DNA of 64,000 bases from Streptomyces albicerus (GTDB taxonomy: Bacteria > Actinomycetota > Actinomycetes > Streptomycetales > Streptomycetaceae), in contig NZ_VWMY01000013.1 in assembly GCF_008905045.1 (NCBI RefSeq), positions 121,306-185,305 on the forward strand. The letters run 5' to 3'. This document shows, one piece after another, positions 16,106 to 25,596 of the stretch. The position numbers and the translations under genes are program-made. Below the pieces are notes generated by a model that did not search any database, was not told where the DNA came from, and was given only the letters and a program-made list of their open reading frames with translations. Within the stretch, counting starts at the first letter, position 1. Every line of letters begins with the position of its first letter.

Positions 16106-17392
16106 TTACCGCTTGAGCGCCGGTGCCCCCGGGACGCCCTTCGGGGCCGGGGCGGGTTTGCCGGAGAGGAACGACGCCCAGTCCCGCTTCGGGGCCTGGC
16201 CCACCTTGAGGGTGCGGAGTTTTTTCAGGGTCTTCGGGTCCTGGGCGTCGAGCCAGTCGACGAGCTGCCGGAAGGAGACGCAGCGCACCTCGCGCTTGGT
16301 GCAGACGCGTTCGATGGTCTCCTCGATGGCGCGCATGTACGTGCCGCCGTTCCAGGACTCGAAGTGGTTGCCGATGATCAGGGGCGCGCGGTTGCCCTCG
16401 TAGGCGCGGGAGAAGCCCCTGAGCAGGCCGTCACGCATCTGGTCGCCCCAGTACTCGTGCTTGGCGGGGTCGCCCTGGGATGTCGTGCCCGACTGGTTGA
16501 CCATGAAGTTGTAGTCCATGGTCAGCGTCTCGAAGCCACGGCCGGGGACCGGGACGAGCTGCATCGACAGGTCCCACAGGCCCCCCTTCTTCTTGGGCCA
16601 GACCTGGTCGTTGACGCCGCTGGTGTCATAGCGGAAGCCCAGCTCGCGGGCGGCGCGCATGAAGTTCTTCTGCCCCTCCAGGCAGGGGGTGCGGGCGCCG
16701 ATGAGCTCCTTGTCGTAGTCGAAGGGCAGCGGGCCGGCCGTCCTCGTGCCCGTGTTGGTCTTCCAGGACTTCACGAAGGACTTGGCCTGGGCGATCTCGT
16801 CCTTCCAGTCCTCGACCGACCACTCGCCGACGCCGCCCCCGCTGCCGCAGAAGTGGCCGTTGAAGTGCGTGCCGATCTCGTTGCCCTCGAGCCAGGCGCC
16901 GCGCAACTGCTTCACGGTGTCCTTGATGCCCTGCTCGTCATTGAAACCGATGTCGGAGCGGCCCGGTGAGTGCTGCGGCGGCCGGTACAGGTCGCGCTTC
17001 TCCTCCGGGAGCATGTACACGCCGCTCAGGAAGTACGTCATCGTCGCGTTGTTGGCCTTGGCGACCTTGCGGAAGTGCGAGAACAGCCGCTGTCCGTCCT
17101 CGCCGGCGCCGTCCCAGGAGAAGACCACGAACTGGGGCGGTTTCTGACCGGGCTTCAGCCGCTCAGGCCGGGGCAGATGCGGCTGCGCGCCGGTGAAGGC
17201 GGTGGAGCCGTCGCCGATCAGCCGGATCGCGCTCCGGGGCGCATGGGCGCCCGCGGCCTTCTTCGCGCCGTGCGCGCCTTCGCGATGCGCGCCTTCTTTG
17301 GCACCGGTGTCGCCGATCGCGCAACCGGCGAGCGCGGCGGCGCAGGCCGCGGCGGCCGTGACGCCCCCGGCGATCCTCTGGGTGGCGGCCAT
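16106..17392 (-). CDS. Lipoprotein polysaccharide deacetylase-like protein
   Basis: A 428-residue exported lipoprotein: the signal peptide ends in the lipobox LAGC with Cys at residue 24. The body has a NodB-like metal-dependent deacetylase layout: FVVFSWDGAG in place of the TFDDG motif, GNEIGTHFNGHFCG giving the metal-binding H-x3-H, and IGARTPCL as the third motif. A His/Lys/Ala-rich linker (KEGAHREGAHGAKKAAGAHA) joins the lipid anchor to the domain. It probably acts on cell-wall or extracellular polysaccharide at the outer face of the membrane. I placed the start at ATG 17392, with GAAGGTGGG upstream; the 55-residue extension of the open frame lacks a signal peptide. Confidence 0.9.
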   Translation of the reverse strand: MAATQRIAGGVTAAAACAAALAGCAIGDTGAKEGAHREGAHGAKKAAGAHAPRSAIRLIGDGSTAFTGAQPHLPRPERLKPGQKPPQFVVFSWDGAGEDGQRLFSHFRKVAKANNATMTYFLSGVYMLPEEKRDLYRPPQHSPGRSDIGFNDEQGIKDTVKQLRGAWLEGNEIGTHFNGHFCGSGGGVGEWSVEDWKDEIAQAKSFVKSWKTNTGTRTAGPLPFDYDKELIGARTPCLEGQKNFMRAARELGFRYDTSGVNDQVWPKKKGGLWDLSMQLVPVPGRGFETLTMDYNFMVNQSGTTSQGDPAKHEYWGDQMRDGLLRGFSRAYEGNRAPLIIGNHFESWNGGTYMRAIEETIERVCTKREVRCVSFRQLVDWLDAQDPKTLKKLRTLKVGQAPKRDWASFLSGKPAPAPKGVPGAPALKR

Positions 17393-17553
17393 GTTCTGCC
17401 CACCTTCTTCCTTCAGTCGGGCCAACGCGGATGGGGAATGCCGTGCGGGAAAGCCCCGAGGAACCCCCGAGAAAACGAACAAAACCGACAGCTCCACCAA
17501 GGTCGCAGGGACCCGAGAAGGAATTAGTACGACAAGCCGATCGAAATGCTTAA

Positions 17554-17569
17554 TCACCCCCAGGGGTGA
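17554..17569. promoter_or_regulatory. Palindrome in divergent promoter region
   Basis: TCACCCC-CA-GGGGTGA is a perfect 7+2+7 inverted repeat within the 326-bp gap between the deacetylase-like lipoprotein gene (minus) and the SulP-carbonic anhydrase gene (plus). The rest of the gap (17393-17718) is AT-rich around 17545-17640, a likely promoter zone, and holds no gene. The binding protein is unknown. Confidence 0.4.
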
Positions 17570-17718
17570 ATTATTGACCCATTTGCGCTATTTTTTCCCA
17601 CACCCCCTTTACTCTCCATTACGATTCATTTACCGAGCGTTGAGAAATCCCGCCGCTGTATGCCGTGACCCACGGCCGCATCCCAAGCGACCGCGCAGCC
17701 CCGGAGGAGACGGGAACC

Positions 17719-20085
17719 ATGCCTGCCTGCGTCCCCACCCGCACTGATGACTCCTGGCACACACCGGACGAGGGGCGGCCGCACAGCCCGCCCCCGCCCC
17801 GCCGCCGCATTCCGCGGATCCCCCGGATCGCGGCCGCCGACCTGTCCGCCTCGATCGCCGTCTTCCTGATCGCCCTTCCGCTGTCCCTGGGGATCGCCCT
17901 CGCCACCGGAGCACCGCTGCAGGCGGGGCTCGTCGCCGCCGCCGCGGGCGGACTCGTGGCCGGCCGACTGGGCGGCGCGCCGCTCCAGGTGAGCGGGCCC
18001 GCCGCAGGGCTCACGGTGGTAACCGCCGACCTCATCGAGAAGTTCGGATGGCGTACGACCTGCGCCATCACCGTCCTCGCCGGACTCGCCCAACTCGGCC
18101 TGGGCTTCCTGCGGGTGGCCCGTTCCGCCCTCGCCGTCAGCCCCGCGATCGTGCACGGCATGCTGGCCGGTATCGGCATCACCATCGCCGTCGCCCAGCT
18201 GCACATCGTGCTCGGCGGCTCCCCGCACAGCTCCGTCATCGACAATGTGCGCGAGCTGCCCGCCCAGTTGGCCGACCTCCACGGGGCGGCGCTGTCGATG
18301 AGCGCCCTCACCCTGGCCCTACTGCTCCTGTGGCCCCGAATTCCCGGCCGGGCGGGGCGCGTTGTCCGTACGGTCCCCGCGGCGCTCGCCGCCGTCGCGG
18401 CGGCCACAGCGGTCGCGGCCCTCGCCGGGCTCCGGCTGCCCCGGGTCGACCTGCCCTCCTGGAGCAGCCACGCCCTCGCCGGGCTGCCGGACGGGCCCGC
18501 CCTCGGCATCGTCGCGGCCGTCCTGACCGTCGCGCTGGTCGGCAGCGTCGAGTCGCTGCTCTCCGCGGTGGCCGTCGACAAGCTGGCCTCCGCCCGGGGG
18601 CACGGGCCGCGCATCCCCCGCGCCGACCTCGACCGCGAGCTGCGCGGACAGGGCGCGACGAACATCGTCTCCGGGGCGCTCGGCGGACTGCCCGTCACCG
18701 GCGTGGCGGTGCGCAGCGCGGCCAACGTCCAGGCGGGCGCCGTGAGTCGCGCCTCCACGATGCTGCACGGGCTGTGGATCGTGGTCGCCGCCCTGCTGCT
18801 GGTGCCCGTGCTCGACCTGATCCCGCTCGCCGCGCTCGCCGCACTGGTGATGGCCGTCGGCGTACAGATGGTGTCGATCAACCACATCCGTACCGTCACC
18901 CGCCACCGAGAGATTCCGGTGTACGCGGTCACGACGGCCGGAGTCGTGTTCTTCGGCGTCCTCGAAGGCGTGGCCATCGGTGTCGCCGTGGCCGTGACGG
19001 TGGCGCTGCACCGGCTCACCCGTACGCGGATCACCCACGAGGAGGACTCGGAGGGCGTCCACCATGTGCGCGTACGAGGTCAGTTGACGTTCCTCGCCGT
19101 GCCGCGGCTCAGCCGGGCGCTGCATCTCGTACCCCAGGGAGCCGATGCCGTCGTCGAGTTGGACGGCTCCTTCATGGACCACGCGGCGTACGAGTCGCTG
19201 TACGACTGGCAGAGCGCGCACATCGCGCAGGGCGGCTCGGTCGAGCTGACCGGCCGCACCGGAGCCCGGCTGGCCGCGCCCCACGTCAAGGGCGGCACTG
19301 GAGAGACGTCGCACTGCCACTGCCGGCCCTGGACCCCGTGGCGCAACCATCACTGCGAGCGCCCCCGGACCGAGCCGGTCGGCGGGCGCCCGAGCGGGCA
19401 TCAACTGGCCAGCGGCATCAGCACGTTCCAGCGCAACACCGCGCCCCTGGTGCGCGGTGAGCTGGCCCGGCTCGCGCGCGAGGGGCAGCGGCCCCAGCAG
19501 CTCTTCCTCACCTGCGCCGACTCCCGGCTGGTCACATCGATGATCACCTCCAGCGGCCCCGGCGACCTCTTCGTCGTACGGAACGTGGGCAATCTCGTCC
19601 CGCCGCCCGGCGAGGAGAGCGGCGACGACTCGGTGGCGGCCGCGATCGAGTATGCGGTGGACGTGCTGAAAGTGAGGTCCATCACAGTGTGCGGGCACTC
19701 CGGCTGCGGGGCGATGCAGGCGCTGATGAGCACCGAACCGGGTGGCGTGCAGACGCCGTTGAAGCGGTGGCTGCGGCACGGGCTGCCGAGTCTGGAGCGG
19801 ATGGCCGCGAAGGACCGGCCGTGGACGAGGATCGCCGGGCGGGCGCCCGCCGACGCCGTCGAGCAGCTCTGCCTGACCAACGTGGTGCAGCAGCTGGAGC
19901 ATCTGCGGGCCCACGAGTCCGTGGCGCGGGCGCTCAAGGAGGGCGTACTCGAACTGCACGGGATGTACTTCCACGTGGGCGAGGCCCAGGCCTATCTCCT
20001 CAAGGAGACCGCGCCCCACGAGGATCCCGACGGCGAGGTCTTCGACCGCGTCGCGGCGACGGCCCTGCACGACACGCCGGTCTGA
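17719..20085 (+). CDS. SulP anion transporter fused to a beta-carbonic anhydrase
   Basis: A 788-residue fusion. Residues about 45-440 form a SulP permease core (LSASIAVFLIALPLSLGIALATGAP, then QVSGPAAGLTVV and about ten further hydrophobic helices). Residues about 450-540 are a weak STAS-like domain. Residues about 560-788 are a beta-carbonic anhydrase with zinc ligands in TCADSR (near 598) and CGHSGCGAM (near 657-662). It probably takes up bicarbonate or another anion and interconverts CO2 and bicarbonate at the membrane, supplying carboxylation reactions. Start ATG 17719 has GGAGGAG nine bases upstream. A terminator follows. SulP-CA fusions are known in bacteria; the transported anion is inferred. 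Confidence 0.92.
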   Translation: MPACVPTRTDDSWHTPDEGRPHSPPPPRRRIPRIPRIAAADLSASIAVFLIALPLSLGIALATGAPLQAGLVAAAAGGLVAGRLGGAPLQVSGPAAGLTVVTADLIEKFGWRTTCAITVLAGLAQLGLGFLRVARSALAVSPAIVHGMLAGIGITIAVAQLHIVLGGSPHSSVIDNVRELPAQLADLHGAALSMSALTLALLLLWPRIPGRAGRVVRTVPAALAAVAAATAVAALAGLRLPRVDLPSWSSHALAGLPDGPALGIVAAVLTVALVGSVESLLSAVAVDKLASARGHGPRIPRADLDRELRGQGATNIVSGALGGLPVTGVAVRSAANVQAGAVSRASTMLHGLWIVVAALLLVPVLDLIPLAALAALVMAVGVQMVSINHIRTVTRHREIPVYAVTTAGVVFFGVLEGVAIGVAVAVTVALHRLTRTRITHEEDSEGVHHVRVRGQLTFLAVPRLSRALHLVPQGADAVVELDGSFMDHAAYESLYDWQSAHIAQGGSVELTGRTGARLAAPHVKGGTGETSHCHCRPWTPWRNHHCERPRTEPVGGRPSGHQLASGISTFQRNTAPLVRGELARLAREGQRPQQLFLTCADSRLVTSMITSSGPGDLFVVRNVGNLVPPPGEESGDDSVAAAIEYAVDVLKVRSITVCGHSGCGAMQALMSTEPGGVQTPLKRWLRHGLPSLERMAAKDRPWTRIAGRAPADAVEQLCLTNVVQQLEHLRAHESVARALKEGVLELHGMYFHVGEAQAYLLKETAPHEDPDGEVFDRVAATALHDTPV

Positions 20086-20112
20086 ACCGCTTCCTTCCCC
20101 CGTCCGTGAGAA

Positions 20113-20145
20113 CGTGTGGCCCCCGCGTTCGCGGAGGGCCACACG
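20113..20145 (+). terminator. Terminator after SulP-CA gene
   Basis: CGTGTGGCCC...GGGCCACACG stem with an inner CCGC/GCGG extension and GTTC loop, 27 bp after the stop codon. No T-tract follows, as is usual in Streptomyces. Confidence 0.75.
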
Positions 20146-20263
20146 CACACCGGATCCCGCACACAGGTCTAAACCAATTCTCGGACGGCCCTTGTCACCA
20201 GGGGTCCACGTCTGATGAGCTGTGGCCTGGGACACAACGGACACCCTGGGAAAGGGAGATGTC

Positions 20264-22219
20264 GTGAGCAACGAAAGCCTGGCCAACCTGCTGAAGGAAG
20301 AGCGCAGGTTCGCGCCGCCCGCCGACCTGGCCGCGAACGCCAACGTCACCGCGGAGGCGTACGAACAGGCCAAGGCTGACAGGCTCGGCTTCTGGGCAGC
20401 GCAGGCCCGCCGGCTGACCTGGGCCACCGAGCCGACCGAGACCCTGGACTGGTCGAACCCGCCGTTCGCCAAGTGGTTCAAGGACGGCAAGCTCAACGTC
20501 GCGTACAACTGCGTGGACCGGCACGTCGAGGCCGGGCACGGCGATCGCGTCGCCATCCACTTCGAGGGCGAGCCCGGTGACAGCCGCGCCATCACCTACG
20601 CCGAGCTGAAGGACGAGGTCTCCCGGGCGGCGAACGCCCTGACGGAGCTCGGCGTCGAGAAGGGCGACCGGGTCGCCATCTATCTGCCGATGATTCCCGA
20701 GGCCGTCGTCTCGATGCTGGCCTGCGCCCGCATCGGCGCCGCGCACTCCGTCGTCTTCGGCGGCTTCTCGGCCGACGCCATCGCCACCCGCATCCAGGAC
20801 GCCGACGCCAAGCTCGTCATCACCTCGGACGGCGGCTACCGGCGCGGCAAGCCGTCCGCGCTCAAGCCGGCCGTCGACGAGGCGGTCGCCCGGGTCGACG
20901 GCGTGGACAAGGTGCTCGTCGTGCGCCGTACGGGCCAGGAGGTCGCGTGGACCGAGGGCCGCGACATCTGGTGGCACGAGATCACGGCCAGGCAGCCCGC
21001 CGAGCACACGCCCGAGGCCTTCGACGCCGAGCAGCCGCTGTTCATCCTCTACACCTCGGGCACGACGGGTAAGCCGAAGGGCATCCTGCACACCTCCGGC
21101 GGCTACCTCACGCAGGCCGCGTACACGCACCACGCCGTCTTCGACCTCAAGCCGGAGACCGACGTCTACTGGTGCACGGCCGACGTCGGCTGGGTGACGG
21201 GCCACTCGTACATCACGTACGGGCCGCTGGCGAACGGCGCGACGCAGGTGATGTACGAGGGCACGCCCGACACCCCGCACCAGGGCCGCTGGTGGGAGAT
21301 CGTGCAGAAGTACGGCGTGACGATCCTGTACACCGCGCCCACCGCGATTCGTACGTTCATGAAGTGGGGCGACGACATCCCCGCGAAGTTCGATCTCAGC
21401 AGTCTGCGGGTCCTCGGCTCCGTCGGTGAGCCGATCAACCCCGAGGCGTGGATCTGGTACCGCAAGCACATCGGCGCGGACCGCACCCCGATCGTGGACA
21501 CCTGGTGGCAGACCGAGACCGGAGCGATCATGATCTCGCCGCTGCCGGGAGTGATCGAGACCAAGCCCGGGTCCGCGCAGCGCCCGCTGCCCGGTATCTC
21601 CGCGACCGTCGTCGACGACGAGGCGCGGGAAGTGCCCGACGGAGGCGGCGGCTACCTCGTGCTGACCGAGCCGTGGCCGTCGATGCTGCGCACCATCTGG
21701 GGCGACGACCAGCGGTTCCTCGACACGTACTGGTCGCGCTTCGAGGCCAGGTACTTCGCGGGCGACGGCGCCAAGAAGGACGAGGACGGCGACATCTGGC
21801 TCCTCGGGCGGGTGGACGACGTGATGCTCGTGTCCGGGCACAACATCTCCACCACCGAGGTCGAGTCGGCGCTCGTCTCGCACCCGTCGGTCGCCGAGGC
21901 GGCGGTCGTGGGCGCGGCAGACGAGACGACCGGCCAGGCGATCGTGGCCTTCGTGATCCTGCGCGGTACGGCTTCCGAGACCGAGACCCTGGTGGGCGAG
22001 CTGCGCAATCACGTCGGGACGACGCTCGGCCCGATCGCCAAGCCGAAGCGGATCCTGCCGGTGGCCGAGCTGCCCAAGACCCGTTCCGGCAAGATCATGC
22101 GTCGACTGCTGCGCGACGTCGCAGAGAACCGCCAGCTCGGTGACGTCACCACGCTCACCGACTCCACGGTGATGGACCTCATCCAGGCGAAGCTCCCGGC
22201 GGCGCCCAGCGAGGACTGA
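20264..22219 (+). CDS. acsA: Acetyl-CoA synthetase (acetate-CoA ligase)
   Basis: A 651-residue ANL-superfamily enzyme that makes acetyl-CoA from acetate, ATP and CoA through acetyl-AMP. Motif A3 YTSGTTGKPKG is near residues 262-272, YWCTADVGWVTGHSY near 305, WWQTETG near 412, and the C-terminal PKTRSGKIMRR near 604-614 contains the catalytic Lys that is acetylated to silence the enzyme. The length is typical of Acs. I chose GTG 20264 because AAAGGGAGA precedes it; the open frame extends 14 codons upstream to ATG 20222. It has its own terminator, so it is probably monocistronic. Confidence 0.97.
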   Translation: MSNESLANLLKEERRFAPPADLAANANVTAEAYEQAKADRLGFWAAQARRLTWATEPTETLDWSNPPFAKWFKDGKLNVAYNCVDRHVEAGHGDRVAIHFEGEPGDSRAITYAELKDEVSRAANALTELGVEKGDRVAIYLPMIPEAVVSMLACARIGAAHSVVFGGFSADAIATRIQDADAKLVITSDGGYRRGKPSALKPAVDEAVARVDGVDKVLVVRRTGQEVAWTEGRDIWWHEITARQPAEHTPEAFDAEQPLFILYTSGTTGKPKGILHTSGGYLTQAAYTHHAVFDLKPETDVYWCTADVGWVTGHSYITYGPLANGATQVMYEGTPDTPHQGRWWEIVQKYGVTILYTAPTAIRTFMKWGDDIPAKFDLSSLRVLGSVGEPINPEAWIWYRKHIGADRTPIVDTWWQTETGAIMISPLPGVIETKPGSAQRPLPGISATVVDDEAREVPDGGGGYLVLTEPWPSMLRTIWGDDQRFLDTYWSRFEARYFAGDGAKKDEDGDIWLLGRVDDVMLVSGHNISTTEVESALVSHPSVAEAAVVGAADETTGQAIVAFVILRGTASETETLVGELRNHVGTTLGPIAKPKRILPVAELPKTRSGKIMRRLLRDVAENRQLGDVTTLTDSTVMDLIQAKLPAAPSED

Positions 22220-22252
22220 CGTACGACTCCGACAGGACTGACGTACGGCTCC

Positions 22253-22290
22253 AAGGGGCACCCGGCAGCAGACGCGCCGGGTGCCCCCTT
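22253..22290 (+). terminator. Terminator after acsA
   Basis: AAGGGGCACCCGGC pairs with GCCGGGTGCCCCCTT around a nine-base loop, just downstream of acsA. Confidence 0.8.
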
Positions 22291-22330
22291 CGCGTCTACC
22301 GTGAAGATCACCGGATGGGCCCGGCCGTAT

Positions 22331-22345
22331 CTTAGGTAAGCTAAG
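22331..22345. promoter_or_regulatory. CTTAG-N5-CTAAG element upstream of nhaA
   Basis: CTTAGGTAAGCTAAG in the nhaA upstream region is a short inverted repeat resembling half of an actinobacterial iron box (TTAGGTTAGGCTAACCTAA type). The right half-site does not match well, so binding by DmdR/IdeR is only a possibility. Confidence 0.25.
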
Positions 22346-22448
22346 GAACGCGTCAACATCGCGACAAGAGAACTCAGAGCTCTCAAGGTGCGCCGGGAAG
22401 TCTGGTCGGCATGTGCTCAGCCCTGCCTACCGACCGGAGGTCGACCTC

Positions 22449-23867
22449 GTGTCCGCGCTCACCCCCGCCCCCGCTCCCCGCAAGGACCGTAAGCTCTTCG
22501 GACGGCTCTCGCTGCCCGAGCGGACCTTCGTCGCGGACGCGCTGCGCACCGAGACGGTCGGCGGCGTACTCCTGCTCGTCGCCGCGATCGCCGCGCTGAT
22601 CTGGGCGAACACTCCCATCCGGGAGAGTTACGAGTCCGTCCGCGACTTCCACATCGGGCCCGCCTCACTCGGCCTGGACCTCTCGATCGAGCACTGGGCC
22701 GCCGACGGTCTCCTCGCGGTCTTCTTCTTCGTCGCCGGCATCGAGCTCAAGCGCGAGCTGGTCGCCGGTGATCTCAAGGATCCGCGGGCCGCCGCACTCC
22801 CGGTCGTCGCCGCGCTGTGCGGCATGGCCGCGCCCGCGCTCGTCTACACGCTGGTCAACGTCACCGGCGGCGGTTCCCTCGCCGGCTGGGCCGTACCGAC
22901 CGCGACCGACATCGCCTTCGCGCTGGCCGTCCTCGCCGTCATCGGTACGTCGCTGCCGAGCGCCCTGCGCGCCTTCCTGCTCACCCTCGCCGTCGTCGAC
23001 GACCTCTTCGCGATCCTGATCATCGCGGTCTTCTTCACCGACGACCTGAACTTCACCGCGCTCGGCGGCGCCGTCGTCGGCCTCGCCGTCTTCTGGCTGC
23101 TCCTGCGCAAGGGCGTACGCGGCTGGTACGTGTACGTGCCGCTCGCCCTGGTGATCTGGGGGCTGATGTACAACAGCGGCATCCACGCCACCATCGCCGG
23201 TGTCGCGATGGGCCTGATGCTGCGCTGCACCACCCACAAGGACGAAGGCGAGGAGTACTCCCCCGGCGAGCACATCGAGCACCTCGTACGTCCTGTGTCG
23301 GCGGGCCTCGCGGTACCTCTGTTCGCGTTGTTCAGCGCCGGCGTCGCGGTGTCGGGCGACGTGCTCGGCGAAGTGTTCTCGCGGCCCGAGACCCTCGGTG
23401 TCGTCCTCGGCCTCGTCGCCGGCAAGGCACTCGGCATCTTCGGGGGCACCTGGCTGACCGCCCGATTCACCAAGGCCTCACTCTCCGAGGACCTCGCCTG
23501 GCCGGACGTCTTCGCGGTGGCCTCGCTCGCCGGCATCGGCTTCACCGTCTCGCTGCTCATCGGTGAACTCGCCTTCGAGGGCAACCAGACGCTCACCGAC
23601 GAGGTGAAGGCCGCCGTGCTGCTGGGCTCCCTGATCGCGGCAGTCCTGGCGGGAACGCTGCTGAAGATACGCAACGCCAAGTACCGCAAGCTGTGCGAGG
23701 ACGAGGAGCGCGACGAGGACCTCGACGGCATCCCCGACATCTACGAGCAGGAGAACCCGGCCTACCACCTGCGCATGGCCGAGATCTACGAGCGCAAGGC
23801 GGCCGAGCATCGGAGGCTTGCCGAAGTGACGGGCGGGGCAAGCGAGGAGAACGACGGTCCGGCATGA
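22449..23867 (+). CDS. nhaA: Na+/H+ antiporter NhaA
   Basis: A 472-residue inner-membrane antiporter exchanging cytoplasmic Na+ for H+. Family hallmarks are present: PTATDIAFALAVLAVIG with the half-helix Asp, and LAVVDDLFAILIIAVFF with the paired Asp residues that bind Na+. About twelve hydrophobic helices can be counted. A charged, soluble C-terminal tail of about 60 residues (EDEERDEDLDGIPDIYEQENP onward) extends beyond the E. coli protein, as in other actinobacterial versions. GTG 22449 is chosen because GGAGG lies eight bases upstream. A hairpin separates it from the next gene. Confidence 0.96.
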   Translation: MSALTPAPAPRKDRKLFGRLSLPERTFVADALRTETVGGVLLLVAAIAALIWANTPIRESYESVRDFHIGPASLGLDLSIEHWAADGLLAVFFFVAGIELKRELVAGDLKDPRAAALPVVAALCGMAAPALVYTLVNVTGGGSLAGWAVPTATDIAFALAVLAVIGTSLPSALRAFLLTLAVVDDLFAILIIAVFFTDDLNFTALGGAVVGLAVFWLLLRKGVRGWYVYVPLALVIWGLMYNSGIHATIAGVAMGLMLRCTTHKDEGEEYSPGEHIEHLVRPVSAGLAVPLFALFSAGVAVSGDVLGEVFSRPETLGVVLGLVAGKALGIFGGTWLTARFTKASLSEDLAWPDVFAVASLAGIGFTVSLLIGELAFEGNQTLTDEVKAAVLLGSLIAAVLAGTLLKIRNAKYRKLCEDEERDEDLDGIPDIYEQENPAYHLRMAEIYERKAAEHRRLAEVTGGASEENDGPA

Positions 23868-23916
23868 TCTGACACGCAGGGTCCGACACATACGCAAAAC
23901 GTCCCAAGACAGCGGT

Positions 23917-23943
23917 GTCCGGGGACGGGTAGCGTCCCCGGAC
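23917..23943 (+). terminator. Hairpin after nhaA
   Basis: Perfect 10-bp stem GTCCGGGGAC / GTCCCCGGAC with a seven-base loop, between nhaA and the holin-like gene. Confidence 0.7.
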
Positions 23944-23983
23944 CGCCTCAAGACAACGGCGACAAGACAACAGGGAGAACGCG

Positions 23984-24472
23984 ATGAGCGCACCCGACGG
24001 CAGCCCGGTCGGCGCCGAACGCAGCATCGGCCAGCTGTTCGCCTCGGCGACGACCGAGATGTCCGCGCTGGTGCACGACGAGATCGCGCTGGCGAAAGCG
24101 CAGCTCAAGCGGGACGTCAAGCGCGGCGCGGTCGGCGGCGGGGCGTTCGCGGCGGCCGGGGCGGTGCTGATCTTCTCCCTGCCGATGCTGAGCTTCGCCC
24201 TGGCGTACGGCATCCGCACCTGGAGCGACTGGAACCTGGCCGTCTGCTTCCTGCTGTCGTTCGCCGCGAACGTGCTGGTTGCCGGCGTCCTCGCGCTGAT
24301 CGGCGTGGTCTTCGCGAAGAAGGCCAAGAAGGGCAAGGGCCCGCAGAAGACCGCGGCCTCGGTCAAGGAATCGGCGGCCGTACTGCAGAACGCGAAGCCG
24401 CACCCCCGTCAGGTGACCCCGGCGGACCGGGTCGGACACACCGTCGAGGCTGTGGCACGCTCATCCTCATGA
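23984..24472 (+). CDS. Phage-holin-like / DUF1469 membrane protein
   Basis: A 162-residue protein of the Actinobacteria holin-X (DUF1469) family. The N-terminal amphipathic segment (SIGQLFASATTEMSALVHDEIALAKAQLKRDVKRG) is followed by two membrane helices near 48-75 and 82-110 and a Lys-rich cytoplasmic tail. Despite the name, these are chromosomal membrane proteins of unknown function, not lysis proteins; nothing phage-like surrounds it. GGGAG precedes the ATG. Its stop overlaps the next start (ATGA), so it is translationally coupled to the hydrolase, which suggests a joint membrane-related role. Confidence 0.9.
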   Translation: MSAPDGSPVGAERSIGQLFASATTEMSALVHDEIALAKAQLKRDVKRGAVGGGAFAAAGAVLIFSLPMLSFALAYGIRTWSDWNLAVCFLLSFAANVLVAGVLALIGVVFAKKAKKGKGPQKTAASVKESAAVLQNAKPHPRQVTPADRVGHTVEAVARSSS

Positions 24473-25431
24473 CGGGCTCCTCCATCCCTGCGGGGCAATC
24501 ACCCTCGGCACAACCCACCTCGGTCGTACGACTCGACGTGCCCGGCGGGAAGGTGACCCACCGGGACGTCGCCGCCAACGGCGCGCGTTTCCACATCGCC
24601 GAGATGGGCGACGGGCCGCTGGTCCTGCTGCTGCACGGCTTCCCGCAGTTCTGGTGGACCTGGCGGCATCAACTGGCGGCGCTCTCCGACGCGGGCTTCC
24701 GCGCGGTCGCGATGGACCTGCGGGGCGTCGGCGGCAGCGACCGCACGCCACGCGGCTACGACCCCGCGAACCTCGCGCTCGACATCACCGGGGTCGTACG
24801 GTCCCTCGGTGAGCCCGACGCCGCGCTCGTCGGCCACGACATCGGCGGCTATCTGGCGTGGACGGCGGCCGTGATGCGCCCGAAGCTGGTGCGCCGGCTG
24901 GTGGTCTCCTCGATGCCGCATCCCCGGCGCTGGCGCTCCGCGATGCTCTCGGACATGAAGCAGACCGCGGCGGGCTCGTACGTCTGGGGCTTCCAGCGGC
25001 CCTGGATCCCCGAGCGCCAACTGGTCGCCGACGAGGGCGCTCTGGTCGGCGAGATCATCCGGGACTGGTCGGGGCCGCGGCTGCCGGACGACGACGCCGT
25101 GGAGATGTACCGGCGGGCGATGCTGATCCCCTCGACGGCACACTGCTCGATCGAGCCGTACCGGTGGATGGTGCGCTCGATGGCCCGCCCGGACGGCATC
25201 CAGTTCAACCGGCGCATGAAGCGGCCGGTGCGCGTGCCGACGCTGCATCTGCACGGCTCGCTCGACCCGGTGATGCGCACACGGAGCGCCGCGGGGTCCG
25301 GGGAGTACGTCGAAGCGCCGTACCGCTGGCGGCTGTTCGACGGGCTCGGGCACTTTCCGCACGAGGAGGATCCGGTGGCGTTTTCCACTGAATTGGTGAA
25401 CTGGTTGAAGGACACAGAGCCGGACCGCTGA
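24469..25431 (+). CDS. Alpha/beta hydrolase, epoxide-hydrolase-like
   Basis: A 320-residue alpha/beta-hydrolase. The oxyanion motif is HGFPQFWWTW (near residue 53), and the nucleophile elbow VGHDIGG (near 121-127) carries Asp rather than Ser, the mark of epoxide hydrolases and haloalkane dehalogenases. The catalytic His is in GLGHFPHEEDP near 294. LHGSLDPVM near 262 may supply the acid. The physiological substrate is unknown. The ATG lies inside the stop of the holin-like gene (four-base overlap). Confidence 0.92.
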   Translation: MTGSSIPAGQSPSAQPTSVVRLDVPGGKVTHRDVAANGARFHIAEMGDGPLVLLLHGFPQFWWTWRHQLAALSDAGFRAVAMDLRGVGGSDRTPRGYDPANLALDITGVVRSLGEPDAALVGHDIGGYLAWTAAVMRPKLVRRLVVSSMPHPRRWRSAMLSDMKQTAAGSYVWGFQRPWIPERQLVADEGALVGEIIRDWSGPRLPDDDAVEMYRRAMLIPSTAHCSIEPYRWMVRSMARPDGIQFNRRMKRPVRVPTLHLHGSLDPVMRTRSAAGSGEYVEAPYRWRLFDGLGHFPHEEDPVAFSTELVNWLKDTEPDR

Positions 25432-25596
25432 GGGCGTCGCGCCGCAGGTCCGACGCGGGCCGCTGAGGGCGTCGCACCCTGCGTCCCACGCACCCCAGGA
25501 ACGCTTGTCCTACGAACAGCCAAATGCCCCGCGCATAGGCCAATTGGGGGGCGTGGGGGTGGTTATCGACCTTGGGGCAGGGGCAGACGTCGGGGT

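Noticed and set aside
23984..24472. Holin-like gene as evidence of a prophage
   Set aside because: DUF1469/holin-X proteins are chromosomal in Streptomyces and no other phage gene is present.
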